Shown: positions 7,701-17,692 of the stretch, one piece after another
How positions within the stretch are numbered: position 1 is the stretch's first letter
How the letters are laid out: every line of letters starts with the position of its first letter
Assembly: GCA_964388155.1 (NCBI GenBank)
Contig: CAYLYH010000020.1
Location: 1-46,433, forward strand
Reading direction: 5' to 3'
Source of the DNA: JACNKV01 sp964388155
GTDB lineage: Bacteria > Fidelibacterota > Marinisomatia > Marinisomatales > JACNKV01
Length of the DNA stretch: 46,433 bases
Made by a program: the position numbers and the translations under genes
The notes under the pieces: generated by a model
The model's database searches: none
What the model saw: the letters and a program-made list of their open reading frames with translations, nothing else
What the model was told of the DNA's origin: nothing

Positions 7701-8990
7701 TTAATCAAATTCACGGTCTAAAATACCCATCGTTGCTTTTAAGTACGCTTCGTCAATTCGGGCATTATACTGAGTTGTAATCATGTCCGAACGTGCCTTT
7801 GTTTCCGCTACTTGTGCATCCAGTACTTCTAAAATGGTAGCTGCCCCTAATAAGTATCTTTCCTGTGCTAATTTTAAATCCTCTTCGGCAGAAGTCAGGA
7901 TATCGTTGTATATCGAAATTGTCTCTTGTGCAACCGTCAACGCATCCAATGTGGATTTTAACAATAACGTTTTTTCATTTTCCGTTGTTATATGATCAAA
8001 TTGTTTTCGTGTTAAAATCAGCTTGGATTGCTGTTCGCGTGTGGACAGATTCATCCCTGAGAATATTGGAATTGACAGTGAGACGCTTCCGGTCATATTC
8101 CAGTCTTCGGTGTACCCCGAAACGAAGTTCGACGGGTCATCCACGGACGTCCCATAATTGAGATTAGCCGTCACGGATGGCAATCGTAAGGCACGTGTCA
8201 ATTTCCAATCCAATTCTGATTTCCGAATCTGTGCTTGACTTCTTAATAATTCAGGGTTTTGAGTTTCCATTATTTTAAGTGCTTCTTCTAAGCCCGGGAG
8301 AAACGATAATGGCTTTTTTGATCGCTTGACGGTTACTTCGGCATTTGTATTTAACAATCCCATGGCATTACGCAAATTTCGCAACGCTGAGGCAACCTGC
8401 GTTTTTTGCGTTAACACTTGTACCGTTGATTGACCTTTGTTTTTTTTTGCTTTTAATAAGTCTGTTTTGCTGACCGCGCCTAAGTCATACTTTTTATTTA
8501 CGATTTGTAAATTTTGTTCTGATGCTTCAAGTCCTTTTTTATACACATCCAGTAATTCCTGTGACTTCAGCAATTGAAAATAGGCTTCCACCACACTCAA
8601 GATGACTTGTATTCGAATTTGCCGTTCCAAGTGGATTGCAATTTCCACATCATTTCTCCCGCCGGAGATTGTGTTCCACCATGCGCCGCCATCATAGATT
8701 GTTTGCGATATATCAACAGAGCTTTTCAAATTTGGGGATGTTGAAAAAGCGGGATTGAGCTTGCCGGCTATATTAGGATCCTCGAGGATACCACCAAATT
8801 TAATTGTGGGGAGAATCGCACTCCATGAGCCTTTTTGTCCGGATTTTGCATAGTTAACATCCGTAGAGGCAGATTTAATTGTCTCTTTATTTATAAGAGC
8901 CGCACGGACACACTCCTCTAAATCATAGTCCTGTGACAAAATTCCAATCAATGGAATAACTGCAAGATATTGTAGTAAATATTTTTTCAT
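7701..8990 (-). CDS. TolC-family outer-membrane efflux protein
   Basis: 429 residues from the ATG at 8988-8990, chosen because AAGGA lies eight bases upstream and the product then begins with a signal peptide (MKKYLLQYLAVIPLIGILS). A longer in-frame start would overlap the upstream gene and bury the signal. It shows the two-fold TolC repeat: long helices with ALINKETIKSAST, YDLGAVSKTDLLKAKK and, in the second half, ERYLLGAATILEVLDAQ. It forms the outer-membrane channel of the tripartite exporter. Confidence 0.9.
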   Translation of the reverse strand: MKKYLLQYLAVIPLIGILSQDYDLEECVRAALINKETIKSASTDVNYAKSGQKGSWSAILPTIKFGGILEDPNIAGKLNPAFSTSPNLKSSVDISQTIYDGGAWWNTISGGRNDVEIAIHLERQIRIQVILSVVEAYFQLLKSQELLDVYKKGLEASEQNLQIVNKKYDLGAVSKTDLLKAKKNKGQSTVQVLTQKTQVASALRNLRNAMGLLNTNAEVTVKRSKKPLSFLPGLEEALKIMETQNPELLRSQAQIRKSELDWKLTRALRLPSVTANLNYGTSVDDPSNFVSGYTEDWNMTGSVSLSIPIFSGMNLSTREQQSKLILTRKQFDHITTENEKTLLLKSTLDALTVAQETISIYNDILTSAEEDLKLAQERYLLGAATILEVLDAQVAETKARSDMITTQYNARIDEAYLKATMGILDREFD

Positions 8991-9037
8991 TTCAATCCTT
9001 AAATCTTGATGTGTCTTGGAGATATTCCCAGTTGCTA

Positions 9038-9733
9038 TTAACTCAATAAACTTGCTACGCCAACCCCAAAGGCTAGCAGCAAAAGCCAAAAACTAATCAA
9101 CGTTATAAATATCGATTTTGTTCCTTTTTGATATACAATACTCATACCAATAGCGATGAGTACCAACCGCCATATCGCAAAGATGTCAATCCCTGCTAAA
9201 AACATATTGACAAACGACCCCTGTTCGCCGATTTCAAAAATTCCCAGCCCAGTGTAAACCTCCATACTCCACTTACTGAGCATCAATGGGATTTTTACTA
9301 TGAGTTCAGGAATATTGACTAAGTAAGAATATGCCGTGATCGTGAGCATAGTTCCGTAAGTACTTTTTCCTCCAAATAAAAAATTTCCTACGAATAATAC
9401 GATAAGACTCATAAACATAACGCGTATCGGTGTTGACGTAGCAGAGCTTGCCCAACCAACAACCTGCATTAGGGTGGATGGATTTTCTATCCGATTGTAG
9501 ATATCAGAAATCAGCTCATCTTTTTGATCATCCGGGATACGCGAACTTTCCTCAATACGTTGGATAGACTGTTCCAGCTGATATTCCTTCAGCAAGTCCT
9601 GCAAAAGAAACATACTCATAAGACCCGCTACCGCTAAAATCACAAGCGGAGCTGTAACATCTTTCCGGTTCTTTCTCTTGACCAATGTTTGAAATACACT
9701 GGAAGGAGACGTAAATATTTTTAAGAATGTCAT
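9038..9733 (-). CDS. Yip1-domain membrane protein
   Basis: 231 residues. The start has the Yip1-like form TFLKIFTSPSSVFQTLVKRK, followed by about five hydrophobic helices (near 30-46, 100-125, 131-152, 183-198 and 205-230) with a charged loop at 47-85. Bacterial Yip1-family proteins are inner-membrane proteins of unknown function that often precede MacA/TolC genes in FCB genomes. It is the first gene of the export operon, separated by 47 bases from tolC. Confidence 0.75.
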   Translation of the reverse strand: MTFLKIFTSPSSVFQTLVKRKNRKDVTAPLVILAVAGLMSMFLLQDLLKEYQLEQSIQRIEESSRIPDDQKDELISDIYNRIENPSTLMQVVGWASSATSTPIRVMFMSLIVLFVGNFLFGGKSTYGTMLTITAYSYLVNIPELIVKIPLMLSKWSMEVYTGLGIFEIGEQGSFVNMFLAGIDIFAIWRLVLIAIGMSIVYQKGTKSIFITLISFWLLLLAFGVGVASLLS

Positions 9734-9964
9734 TACTGTTTCCTAATTGGTGACTGCCTGCCCGTCCGCCTGTCTGCCGAAAGTACGTAGGCATGGAAGC
9801 GAAGCGTAGGCGGGGTTACTGGTGATTAGTCCAGTTGAAAAAGTCATTACTGAGTTCAAGCATTCAATCTTGCTATCATTTGTGTTTTTATTTTTCAACT
9901 TAGTGTTTCAAAGAATAATTCAACAGGTGTTACGTTAAGTTACACATATTTTCTAATAAAGTTG
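9734..9964. repeat. Gene-free gap with GC-rich dispersed element (family C)
   Basis: The element is at about 9753-9817: CTGCCTGCCCGTCCG, CTGTCTGCCGAAAGTACGTAG, then GAAGCGAAGCGTAGGCGGGG. The 12-mer CCTGCCCGTCCG also occurs inside metG at 35620-35631. The rest of the gap is AT-rich, has no gene, and should hold promoters for the Yip1-led operon; I see no convincing hexamers. Confidence 0.5.
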
Positions 9965-11392
9965 TCAACTGTTTTTTGCAATAATATCATCTTTGACATT
10001 TAGCATAAATTGATGAGCTGCTTCATAGGTGTTGTCAATTTCTCCGTCAAGGATGGCATTCTCAATCTCTGTTTTAATTTTCCCCACCATTTTACCTTCA
10101 GTCAGACCACATGCTTCCATAATCTCGTCTCCTCTTACCGGAGATTGAAACGCCCGGAGTTTATCCTGTTCCCGCACGCTTAACATAAATGCTTCCACAT
10201 GGTCAAAATTTCCAAGATACCGTTTTACCAAATGCGGATTTTTACTGGTGATATCCGCCCGGCAGAGCATGAGTAAATCTTCAATATCGTCACCCGCAGA
10301 CACCATCACTCTACGCACGGCTGAATCTGTGACCCCTTTTTTTGCCAAAGAAATCGGGCGGAGATGAAGCCGTATCATTTTCATCAGGTACTCTTTTAAT
10401 TTATTCGACAATTTCATGCGTTTGGCAATTTTTTCCATCATGCGTGCACCAATCTCATCATGTCCGTGAAAGGTGTATCCTTTGGCATAATCCAATCGAC
10501 GGGTTCGAGGTTTGGCAATATCGTGCACCAATGCTGCAAATCGCAATTCCATTTTATCGGACATTTTCGCTACATTATCCACGACCTGAAGTGTGTGATG
10601 AAACACATCTTTATGGTGCCAATCTTTCGCTTGTTCCAATCCGTACATTCGGTCGATTTCAGAGAAAATGTGTTTCATGAGTCCGGAATCTTGTAAAAGA
10701 GATAAACCAATTGAAGGCGTCTTCGTTTTTAGGATTTTCATTAATTCGGTCGTAACCCGTTCCGTTGAAACAATCGAAATTCTGTGCGCTTGCCGTTTCA
10801 TAGACATAAAACTGTTTTCATCTATTTGAAGATTTAACTTTGCAACAAAATACGCAGCTCTGACCATTCTTAGTGGATCTTCAGCAAATGTCTCATCAGG
10901 ATTCAGCGGTGTGACCAATTGTTTTCTTTTGAGATCGATTATCCCGTGAAAGGGGTCATGTAAATCACCGTAATATTTTGGTCGAATATCTACCGCCATC
11001 GCATTAATCGTAAAATCCCGTCGAAGCAAATCCCCTTTCAAATCAGTGTGGTGAATTTGGGTTGGTTTCCTGGAGTCTGCATTATACTCTTCGGTACGGG
11101 CAGATGCAACTTCTATCATAATTGGCTTATTCGGGATCATGGCGGTACCAAACTGTTTGTACGGAACAATTTTATTTACACCAAGTTTTTCCGCCAGTGA
11201 TTTTGCAAATGCAATTCCGTCACCAACCACCATTAAATCCGCTTCGACAATCGGTGCTTGCAGTAACAAGTCTCGCACAACTCCGCCCACGACATATATT
11301 TCTAAATTTTGTTCTTGCCCCAATTCTCCTGCAACGGTTAATACGTGGTGCAGGTCAGGATGGGATATAAGTAAATCTTTTACGTTTGTCAT
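9965..11392 (-). CDS. CCA-adding/poly(A) polymerase family nucleotidyltransferase with HD domain
   Basis: 475 residues. The N-terminal class II nucleotidyltransferase head has VVGGVVRDLLL (34-44), the carboxylate pair E50-A-D52, and RRDFTINAMA. Next come the neck segment EDPLRMVRAAYFVAKL and an HD phosphohydrolase-like domain (HHKDVFHHTLQVVDN, LVHDIAKPRTRR). Family members add CCA to tRNA 3' ends or polyadenylate RNA. The usual D-x-D catalytic pair reads E-A-D here, a conservative change. No clear ribosome-binding site precedes the start. CCA addition is likeliest since no other candidate is in view. Confidence 0.87.
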   Translation of the reverse strand: MTNVKDLLISHPDLHHVLTVAGELGQEQNLEIYVVGGVVRDLLLQAPIVEADLMVVGDGIAFAKSLAEKLGVNKIVPYKQFGTAMIPNKPIMIEVASARTEEYNADSRKPTQIHHTDLKGDLLRRDFTINAMAVDIRPKYYGDLHDPFHGIIDLKRKQLVTPLNPDETFAEDPLRMVRAAYFVAKLNLQIDENSFMSMKRQAHRISIVSTERVTTELMKILKTKTPSIGLSLLQDSGLMKHIFSEIDRMYGLEQAKDWHHKDVFHHTLQVVDNVAKMSDKMELRFAALVHDIAKPRTRRLDYAKGYTFHGHDEIGARMMEKIAKRMKLSNKLKEYLMKMIRLHLRPISLAKKGVTDSAVRRVMVSAGDDIEDLLMLCRADITSKNPHLVKRYLGNFDHVEAFMLSVREQDKLRAFQSPVRGDEIMEACGLTEGKMVGKIKTEIENAILDGEIDNTYEAAHQFMLNVKDDIIAKNS

Positions 11393-11459
11393 AGACTGAA
11401 AGTTACAGAATTTCTATGATAGAAGGCTTTAAAAACCAAGACCATTTTTTTCGATAGAT

Positions 11460-13538
11460 TCAGGAAATATTGACAACTTCCAGCATGTGTTGGTATTCCT
11501 TCATAAATCTGTGTCGAATGCTTTGATGAGCAGGATTTCGCAAATGCGGATCATCTTCCACCAAGTTAAAAGCACATTGGCGTGCGTGTCGTAGCAAGGG
11601 ACCATCGGTAACCATATCTGCAATTTTGTACTTTAGAAATCCGCTTTGCCTAATCCCAAAAAACTCTCCGGGACCTCGGATTTTCAAATCTTCATCTGAA
11701 ATCAAAAACCCGTCATTGGTTTCTTCCATAATCGCCAACCGCCGCTTACTGTTTTTTGTAAAATTTCGCTGAACAAGAATACAGTAACTTTTCTCCGTTC
11801 CACGACCGACCCTGCCTCTGAGCTGATGAAGTTGAGTCAATCCAAATCGATCTGCGTGCTCGATTAGAATAACCGTAGCATTGGGGACATCAATTCCCAC
11901 TTCAATCACCGTCGTTGAAACCAAGATTTGAATTTCATTTCTTGAAAATGCGTCCATCACTGCATCTTTTTCTTCTTTCTTCATTCTACCATGAATCAGT
12001 CCGATATTCAACCCATTAAATACAGATTTATTCAGATGTTCATAGGCTTCGGTTGCCGCTGCTAAATCAGATTTTTCTGTCTCCTCAACCAATGGATACA
12101 CAATCATACATTGCCGTTTATTTTTCACTTCATCACGCATAAATGCATACACATTGGATAACCGTTCAGGATTCACCTTTTTTGTGATAATCGGTTTTCG
12201 ATTTTTCGGTAGCTCATCAATGATGGATAAATCCATATCGCCGTGATAGGTAATTGCTAACGTCCGTGGAATTGGTGTTGCCGTCATCGCAAGAAAATGT
12301 GGATTTAGTCCCTTTTCAACTAACTCTCCTCTTTGCATCACGCCAAATCGATGCTGCTCATCTACAATAACTAGCCCCAAATTATGAAATTTCACATCAT
12401 GCTGAATCAGTGCATGTGTCCCAATCACCAAATTGATTTTACCGTTCTCTAAGGATTCAAGAATGCCACGGCGTTCTTTTGCCGGCGTGTTTCCAACAAG
12501 GATGGCACACGTAATTTGTACAGATTCCGCTATTTTTTTTATAGACTCATAGTGTTGGTGTGCCAAAATCTCTGTAGGAGCCATGATCGCAACCTGAGTT
12601 TTATTTCCAATGGCGATTGCAGACATAAGGACGGCCACAACTGTTTTTCCCGATCCGACATCGCCCTGAAGCAAACGGTTCATCGGGGAGGGCGAAGCCA
12701 TATCTCTGCGAATCTCTTTTAACACACGTTTTTGTGCATCCGTCAGCTCAAACGGAAGCTCATCATAAATGCGTTTTATATACGGACCACTCTTCGTCAG
12801 TGGCGTTGCACCGGTGCTTTTCACGGACTCTTTTCGAAGCGCCATGAGGAGCTGCAGAAAAAAATGCTCATCAAACTTTAACCGATGTATTGCCTGTTTT
12901 AACTCCTCCGTATTTTCAGCAAAATGAATAGAAGTTAGCGCTGTCGAAAGCGGACATAGACTATATTGTTTTCTCACGTCATCGGGGAAAACATCCGAAA
13001 TGGCCGGGACTTGCATCAGCACTTCACGTACCATTCGCCTGAACCGTAACTGCTCCAACCCTACTTTTTTAAATGTTTGTGTCAGCGGATATAACGGTAC
13101 GACCGATCCCGTATTTAACGGATCGTCTTTGTCTTTGAGCTTGTCATATTCCGGATGGACTATTTGAAATCCATTGAAAAATTCTACTTTTCCATAGACG
13201 GCAATCCTGTACCCGGGTTTCAACGCACGTTTTACATACGGAACTCCATTAAACCACGTAAGATTGAGCAACCCTGTTCCGTCGCTAAGAACGGCTTGAA
13301 AAATTTTACGCTTTCGAGTTTTCTTCTCACCGCACACCTTGATAGTTCCGACAACAGAGGCTTGAATATCTTTCACTAACGATCGAATAGGTGTGACGGT
13401 TGTTCGGTCTAAATGTCTTCGCGGAAAATAATACAGTAAATCTTCCACAGATTCTAGTCCGGCTTCTTCCAGTGTTTTGGCCCGCGCAGGACCTACACCT
13501 TTTAGATATTGGAGTGAAGTTGAAAGATTAATTGTCAT
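11460..13538 (-). CDS. recG: ATP-dependent DNA helicase RecG
   Basis: 692 residues, normal length for RecG. An N-terminal helix-hairpin segment (LQYLKGVGPARAKTLEEAG) and OB-fold wedge domain (to about 240) precede the superfamily 2 helicase core: Walker A LLQGDVGSGKTVVA, DEQHRFG as motif II, MTATPIPRT as motif III, and the QLRGRVGRG arginine-finger motif. It ends with the TRG-like segment DLKIRGPGEFFGIRQSG. RecG remodels stalled replication forks and branched DNA intermediates in the cytoplasm. All motifs are intact. Confidence 0.96.
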   Translation of the reverse strand: MTINLSTSLQYLKGVGPARAKTLEEAGLESVEDLLYYFPRRHLDRTTVTPIRSLVKDIQASVVGTIKVCGEKKTRKRKIFQAVLSDGTGLLNLTWFNGVPYVKRALKPGYRIAVYGKVEFFNGFQIVHPEYDKLKDKDDPLNTGSVVPLYPLTQTFKKVGLEQLRFRRMVREVLMQVPAISDVFPDDVRKQYSLCPLSTALTSIHFAENTEELKQAIHRLKFDEHFFLQLLMALRKESVKSTGATPLTKSGPYIKRIYDELPFELTDAQKRVLKEIRRDMASPSPMNRLLQGDVGSGKTVVAVLMSAIAIGNKTQVAIMAPTEILAHQHYESIKKIAESVQITCAILVGNTPAKERRGILESLENGKINLVIGTHALIQHDVKFHNLGLVIVDEQHRFGVMQRGELVEKGLNPHFLAMTATPIPRTLAITYHGDMDLSIIDELPKNRKPIITKKVNPERLSNVYAFMRDEVKNKRQCMIVYPLVEETEKSDLAAATEAYEHLNKSVFNGLNIGLIHGRMKKEEKDAVMDAFSRNEIQILVSTTVIEVGIDVPNATVILIEHADRFGLTQLHQLRGRVGRGTEKSYCILVQRNFTKNSKRRLAIMEETNDGFLISDEDLKIRGPGEFFGIRQSGFLKYKIADMVTDGPLLRHARQCAFNLVEDDPHLRNPAHQSIRHRFMKEYQHMLEVVNIS

Positions 13539-13648
13539 ATTAAAAAGTTATTGAGTTGAAAAGTTTATGGTTGAATATTTCGCACCATTGTTACTCCGTA
13601 AAGCAGCGTTGCTACTTTATAATATTTCAACAAGGAAAGGCGTGCTGT

Positions 13649-15004
13649 CTATTTCCACTCTTTGCGGTAGGTGTATGTAACAGTTTTGGTTTCGCCTGCA
13701 GTAACCGTCAGCGGAAAATAAATGGTCGAGGCATCTTTTTTGATGTACATATCTGTCGCATCGCGAATCACCCAATCACCGGAGATATGTTCAATGGCAC
13801 GAATGGTGACTTCTTTTTCTTTCGTATTTCTCAACTGAAGTTCAATTGTGGCTTCTTCGCTTTTTCGTTGCCGGTCATATTGAAGCACTTTGCGCTTTCC
13901 ACGGACGTCAAATGCACGCCCCGCTGTCAGTGTTGCCGTACTACCGGTTGGAATCTGGTCCAGATAATCCTCTCCCACAAATTTAATCGATCCGTTTTTT
14001 ACTGCATGGTACAATTCAACTTTCCCGGCAGGCAGAGGAATATTTAATTTATTCTCTTTCGTGTTTGCAATCTTTATTTCTGCAAATAAAGGTTCGCTTC
14101 TTTGTACACGCTCTCTATTTTCAAAAACATATTCTTTTTCATAATTTACCCAACGCGGAGAATAAAGTCTGACAGTTGTATGTTGATTCGTAAAAAACTT
14201 TTGTCTGTCGGATAAAACGTATTCGTGATAATCTCCCAAACTTTCTCTTTTTGGTGCTGTGGGTACTGTATCGTGACCACCGGCTTTAAACGCCGATTTT
14301 GTAACGTCCAAAGCTCCGCTTCTTTTTGATGCCTGATTTACTCTGTGTAAAGTTCCTTCAACTAATCGCAATTCAGTTTTGTTGAAATCTATACCGCTAT
14401 TGTTTGTAATAAATGCCTCAGAAATTAATTCCCCCATTCCGGTGGACCTATCCATGATGAATCGATACACGGCATTCCAATCAAACCCGGTGCTAAGATA
14501 AATAATATTCCCCGTTTCCTCTCCGGTTTTATTCGCTCTCACAGACCATTCAAGAAACGGTTTGAACCGATGGTTCTGTTTTAGCTCATTTGTTAATAGA
14601 TAATCAATTTTTTCTACCGGAATAAATATCATGTCATTCTTTTCCTGAATCATGATTCCTTTTGAGGAATGTTCTAACAAGTACCCTTCAAAATATTTTC
14701 CGCCAACCGTTTTTAATTCAACCTCACTCCCTAATTTGTTAACAAAATAGTCTTTACTCCGAAAAATATCTGAGTTGAGCGTTTGAGATAACACATCTGT
14801 ATTAGGCAACGTAAGAAATGGCGATTCCGGGAACACACCCGAAGGGAGAAGATCATACGTTAATGTGTTCACTCCCTTATTTAGTGCCCACTTCACCGGT
14901 TGAGCCACTAACGCAAATCCGTCTTTATAAAGTGTAACTGTTGCATTGGATGATTGTGAAAAAACGCAATTAGACAGAAAAATTATCCATAAATATTTCT
15001 TCAT
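13649..15004 (-). CDS. Secreted DUF4139-domain protein
   Basis: 451 residues with an N-terminal signal peptide (LWIIFLSNCVFSQS). The middle and C-terminal part shows the DUF4139 pattern: YLSTGFDWNAVYRFIMD, then ITNNSGIDFNKTELRLVEG, and a late beta-rich half ending in VTAGETKTVTYTYRKEW. Proteins of this family are beta-sandwich envelope proteins; their molecular role is unknown. The ATG overlaps the valS stop codon as ATGA, so the gene is probably translated from the valS transcript by coupling. Functional connection with valS is not implied. Confidence 0.75.
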   Translation of the reverse strand: MKKYLWIIFLSNCVFSQSSNATVTLYKDGFALVAQPVKWALNKGVNTLTYDLLPSGVFPESPFLTLPNTDVLSQTLNSDIFRSKDYFVNKLGSEVELKTVGGKYFEGYLLEHSSKGIMIQEKNDMIFIPVEKIDYLLTNELKQNHRFKPFLEWSVRANKTGEETGNIIYLSTGFDWNAVYRFIMDRSTGMGELISEAFITNNSGIDFNKTELRLVEGTLHRVNQASKRSGALDVTKSAFKAGGHDTVPTAPKRESLGDYHEYVLSDRQKFFTNQHTTVRLYSPRWVNYEKEYVFENRERVQRSEPLFAEIKIANTKENKLNIPLPAGKVELYHAVKNGSIKFVGEDYLDQIPTGSTATLTAGRAFDVRGKRKVLQYDRQRKSEEATIELQLRNTKEKEVTIRAIEHISGDWVIRDATDMYIKKDASTIYFPLTVTAGETKTVTYTYRKEWK

Positions 15005-17643
15005 TGTAACATCTCCAAGTTAGATTTTATTTTTTCAAGTTCCTCAGACATCTCGGTAACTTTTTTCCGTTCTCGTTCAACAACTGCTTCGGGAGCACGT
15101 TGTACAAAATTTTCGTTGGACAATTTTTTCTTTACACTTATGAGATGTCCTTCCAATTCCTTCCGTCGTTTTTCCAAACGATGCTGTTCTTTATCCAAAT
15201 CAATCAACCCTTCTAACGGAAGAAATATTTCGATGTTCCGAACAACGCCGGTTGCCGAATGTGGTGGTTTATCAACGGCCGTTCCCCAAGTGATATTGTT
15301 TATAGTTGCCAGTGTTTTGATGACAGATTGATGATCCGATAATATTTTTCCCCTGGCTTCTGTACACCGAACAACCATGTTGGCTTTTTTCGTCGGCTGG
15401 ACATTCAATCGGCTGCGAATCGCTCTTACGGATGAAATAATTTCCTGCAAGAGTTCCATTGTTTCTTCTGCATCTTTGTTGATGACCTTTTCTTTTATTT
15501 TTGGCCACGAACTTACGATAAGATCCGGTTCATCGTTCGTCTTAAAATGGCTCCACAATTCTTCAGTGATAAACGGAGAATACGGATGAAGCATTTTAAG
15601 GATAGTCTTCAGCACAGTTACGGCTACCGTCCGTGACACATCTGCAAGATGTTTATCTTCTCCTCGGAATCTTGTTTTTGCAATTTCGATATACCAGTCA
15701 CAAAAAGCACTCCACGTAAACTCATACATTACTTTTGCTGCTTCATTAAAGTGGAATCGATCAAGTTGGCGATTCAAATCACGGATAGCGTGATTCATCT
15801 TACTGAGAATCCATTGTTCCGGAAGGTCAAGGTTTTCTTTAGAAAGATCAATGTCCGGGATCGTTTTGTCTTCAAGATTCATTTGGATAAATCGAGTAGC
15901 ATTCCAGAGTTTGTTCATGAAATTCCGCCCAACTTCGAGACGACTGGAAGTAAACAGGACATCCAATCCTTGGGGCGCCATAAGCATAATCCCAAACCGA
16001 ACTGCATCGGTTCCGTATTGATCAAATAAGTCAAACGGGTCAGGTGAATTCCCAAGAGACTTACTGAATTTCCGACCGTCCTCATCCCTGAGAATACTGG
16101 TAAAATACACATCTTTAAACGGAATTTCGCCGATAAATTCCTCGTTCGCCATGATCATCCTTGCCACCCAAAAAAAGATAATATCCGGGCCGGTAACAAG
16201 TACATCTGTGGGCAAATAATATTTTAATTCGTCACTGTCTTGAGGCCAAGAATGAACAGCAAATGGCCATAACCATGAGCTTGACCATGTGTCTAACACA
16301 TCCGGGTCTTGCACGATGGATGTCGATTGACATTTTGTACATGATTTTGGCGACTCAACCTGCACGTGAATCTGACCGCAATCACTGCACGTATAAACAG
16401 GGATACGATGTCCCCAAGTCAGCTGCCGGCTGATGCACCAGTCTTTGATATTCTCCATCCAATGATTGTACGTTTTTACCCAATGTTTTGGGTGGAAGTT
16501 AATTTTGCCGGTATTGACAGCCTCTATCGCCGGTTTCGCTAACTCCTCCATTTTCATAAACCATTGTTCAGACATATACGACTCAATCGGGACGCCGCCT
16601 CTTTCGGAATAGCCAACTTTATTAGTATAATCTTCAATCTTAACTACAAATCCAAGTTCCTGCAGATTATGGACGACTTTCTTTCTAGCCTCCTCTCGTG
16701 ACAATCCGTGAAATTCTTCCGGAGCATTCTTGTTCAGTGACGCATCATCATTCATGATATTGATAAACTCAAGATTGTGTGTTTTTCCCATCTCAAAATC
16801 ATTTGGGTCGTGAGCCGGAGTTACTTTTACACAGCCGGTTCCAAATTCCGGGTCTACAAACTCATCTGTAATAACAGGAATTTTTCGTCCCACCAGCGGT
16901 AGGAGAATTTCTTTCCCGATTAAATGCTTAAATCGCTCATCTTCGGGGTTGATAGCAACGGCCGTGTCTCCCAGCATGGTTTCCGGGCGTGTGGTCGCAA
17001 CAGTGACAAATTCATCTGACCCTGAAACCGGGTACTTAAAATACCATAGTTTTCCGTTAACCTCTCGATGGATAACTTCTTCATCGCTAATCGCGGATTT
17101 GGACACCGGACACCAGTTAACCAACCTATGTCCTCGATAAATCATCCCTTTGTGATACAGACGGACAAACGACTCTAACACCGCTTGGGTGTAGCCACCA
17201 TCCATGGTAAAACGTTCACGTTCCCAATCACATGAACATCCTAATCTCTTTAACTGACTAATGATAATTCCGCCAAATTTTTCCTTCCATTGCCAAGCAT
17301 GATTTAAAAATTCTTCCCGCGATAGATCCTCTTTATTAATTCCTTTTTCCTTCAGCATCTTCACAACTTTTGTTTCCGTTGCAATCGACGCATGATCCGT
17401 TCCGGGAATCCAGCATGCTTCTTTCCCTTCCATCCGTGACTTACGAATCAAAATATCCTGCATTGTATTGTTCAATACGTGCCCCATCGTCATCATACCG
17501 GTAACATTTGGGGGCGGAATTACAATGGTGTACGGTTCCTTATCCGGGTTGGGTTCGGAATGGAAATAATTATGTTTAAGCCAGTAGTCATACCAACGAT
17601 TTTCTACGTCGGCAGGGGAGTATCTTTTTTCAAATTGCGTCAT
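15001..17643 (-). CDS. valS: Valyl-tRNA synthetase
   Basis: 880 residues, full length. Class I core with the HIGH region NVTGMMTMGHVLNN (46-59), the editing domain (TTRPETMLGDTAVAINP), KMSKS as KFSKS, an anticodon-binding domain and the C-terminal coiled coil (KEQHRLEKRRKELEG) typical of ValRS. The first residue of the HIGH tetrapeptide is Thr52 (codon ACG) where ValRS enzymes usually have His. The rest of the active site appears normal. It charges tRNA-Val and deacylates Thr-tRNA-Val. The upstream space is 50 bases, too short for a T-box. Confidence 0.96.
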   Translation of the reverse strand: MTQFEKRYSPADVENRWYDYWLKHNYFHSEPNPDKEPYTIVIPPPNVTGMMTMGHVLNNTMQDILIRKSRMEGKEACWIPGTDHASIATETKVVKMLKEKGINKEDLSREEFLNHAWQWKEKFGGIIISQLKRLGCSCDWERERFTMDGGYTQAVLESFVRLYHKGMIYRGHRLVNWCPVSKSAISDEEVIHREVNGKLWYFKYPVSGSDEFVTVATTRPETMLGDTAVAINPEDERFKHLIGKEILLPLVGRKIPVITDEFVDPEFGTGCVKVTPAHDPNDFEMGKTHNLEFINIMNDDASLNKNAPEEFHGLSREEARKKVVHNLQELGFVVKIEDYTNKVGYSERGGVPIESYMSEQWFMKMEELAKPAIEAVNTGKINFHPKHWVKTYNHWMENIKDWCISRQLTWGHRIPVYTCSDCGQIHVQVESPKSCTKCQSTSIVQDPDVLDTWSSSWLWPFAVHSWPQDSDELKYYLPTDVLVTGPDIIFFWVARMIMANEEFIGEIPFKDVYFTSILRDEDGRKFSKSLGNSPDPFDLFDQYGTDAVRFGIMLMAPQGLDVLFTSSRLEVGRNFMNKLWNATRFIQMNLEDKTIPDIDLSKENLDLPEQWILSKMNHAIRDLNRQLDRFHFNEAAKVMYEFTWSAFCDWYIEIAKTRFRGEDKHLADVSRTVAVTVLKTILKMLHPYSPFITEELWSHFKTNDEPDLIVSSWPKIKEKVINKDAEETMELLQEIISSVRAIRSRLNVQPTKKANMVVRCTEARGKILSDHQSVIKTLATINNITWGTAVDKPPHSATGVVRNIEIFLPLEGLIDLDKEQHRLEKRRKELEGHLISVKKKLSNENFVQRAPEAVVERERKKVTEMSEELEKIKSNLEMLQ

Positions 17644-17692
17644 TATTAAATCTTTTCTGTCGTCTTGTCGTTCAATAATTTATGTCTTAGTC

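Noticed and set aside
8991..9089. Longer TolC start (33 extra codons)
   Set aside because: It would overlap the Yip1 gene and bury an obvious signal peptide; the internal ATG has AAGGA upstream.
15649..16029. Open frame on the plus strand opposite valS
   Set aside because: Antisense to a conserved synthetase and without coding features.
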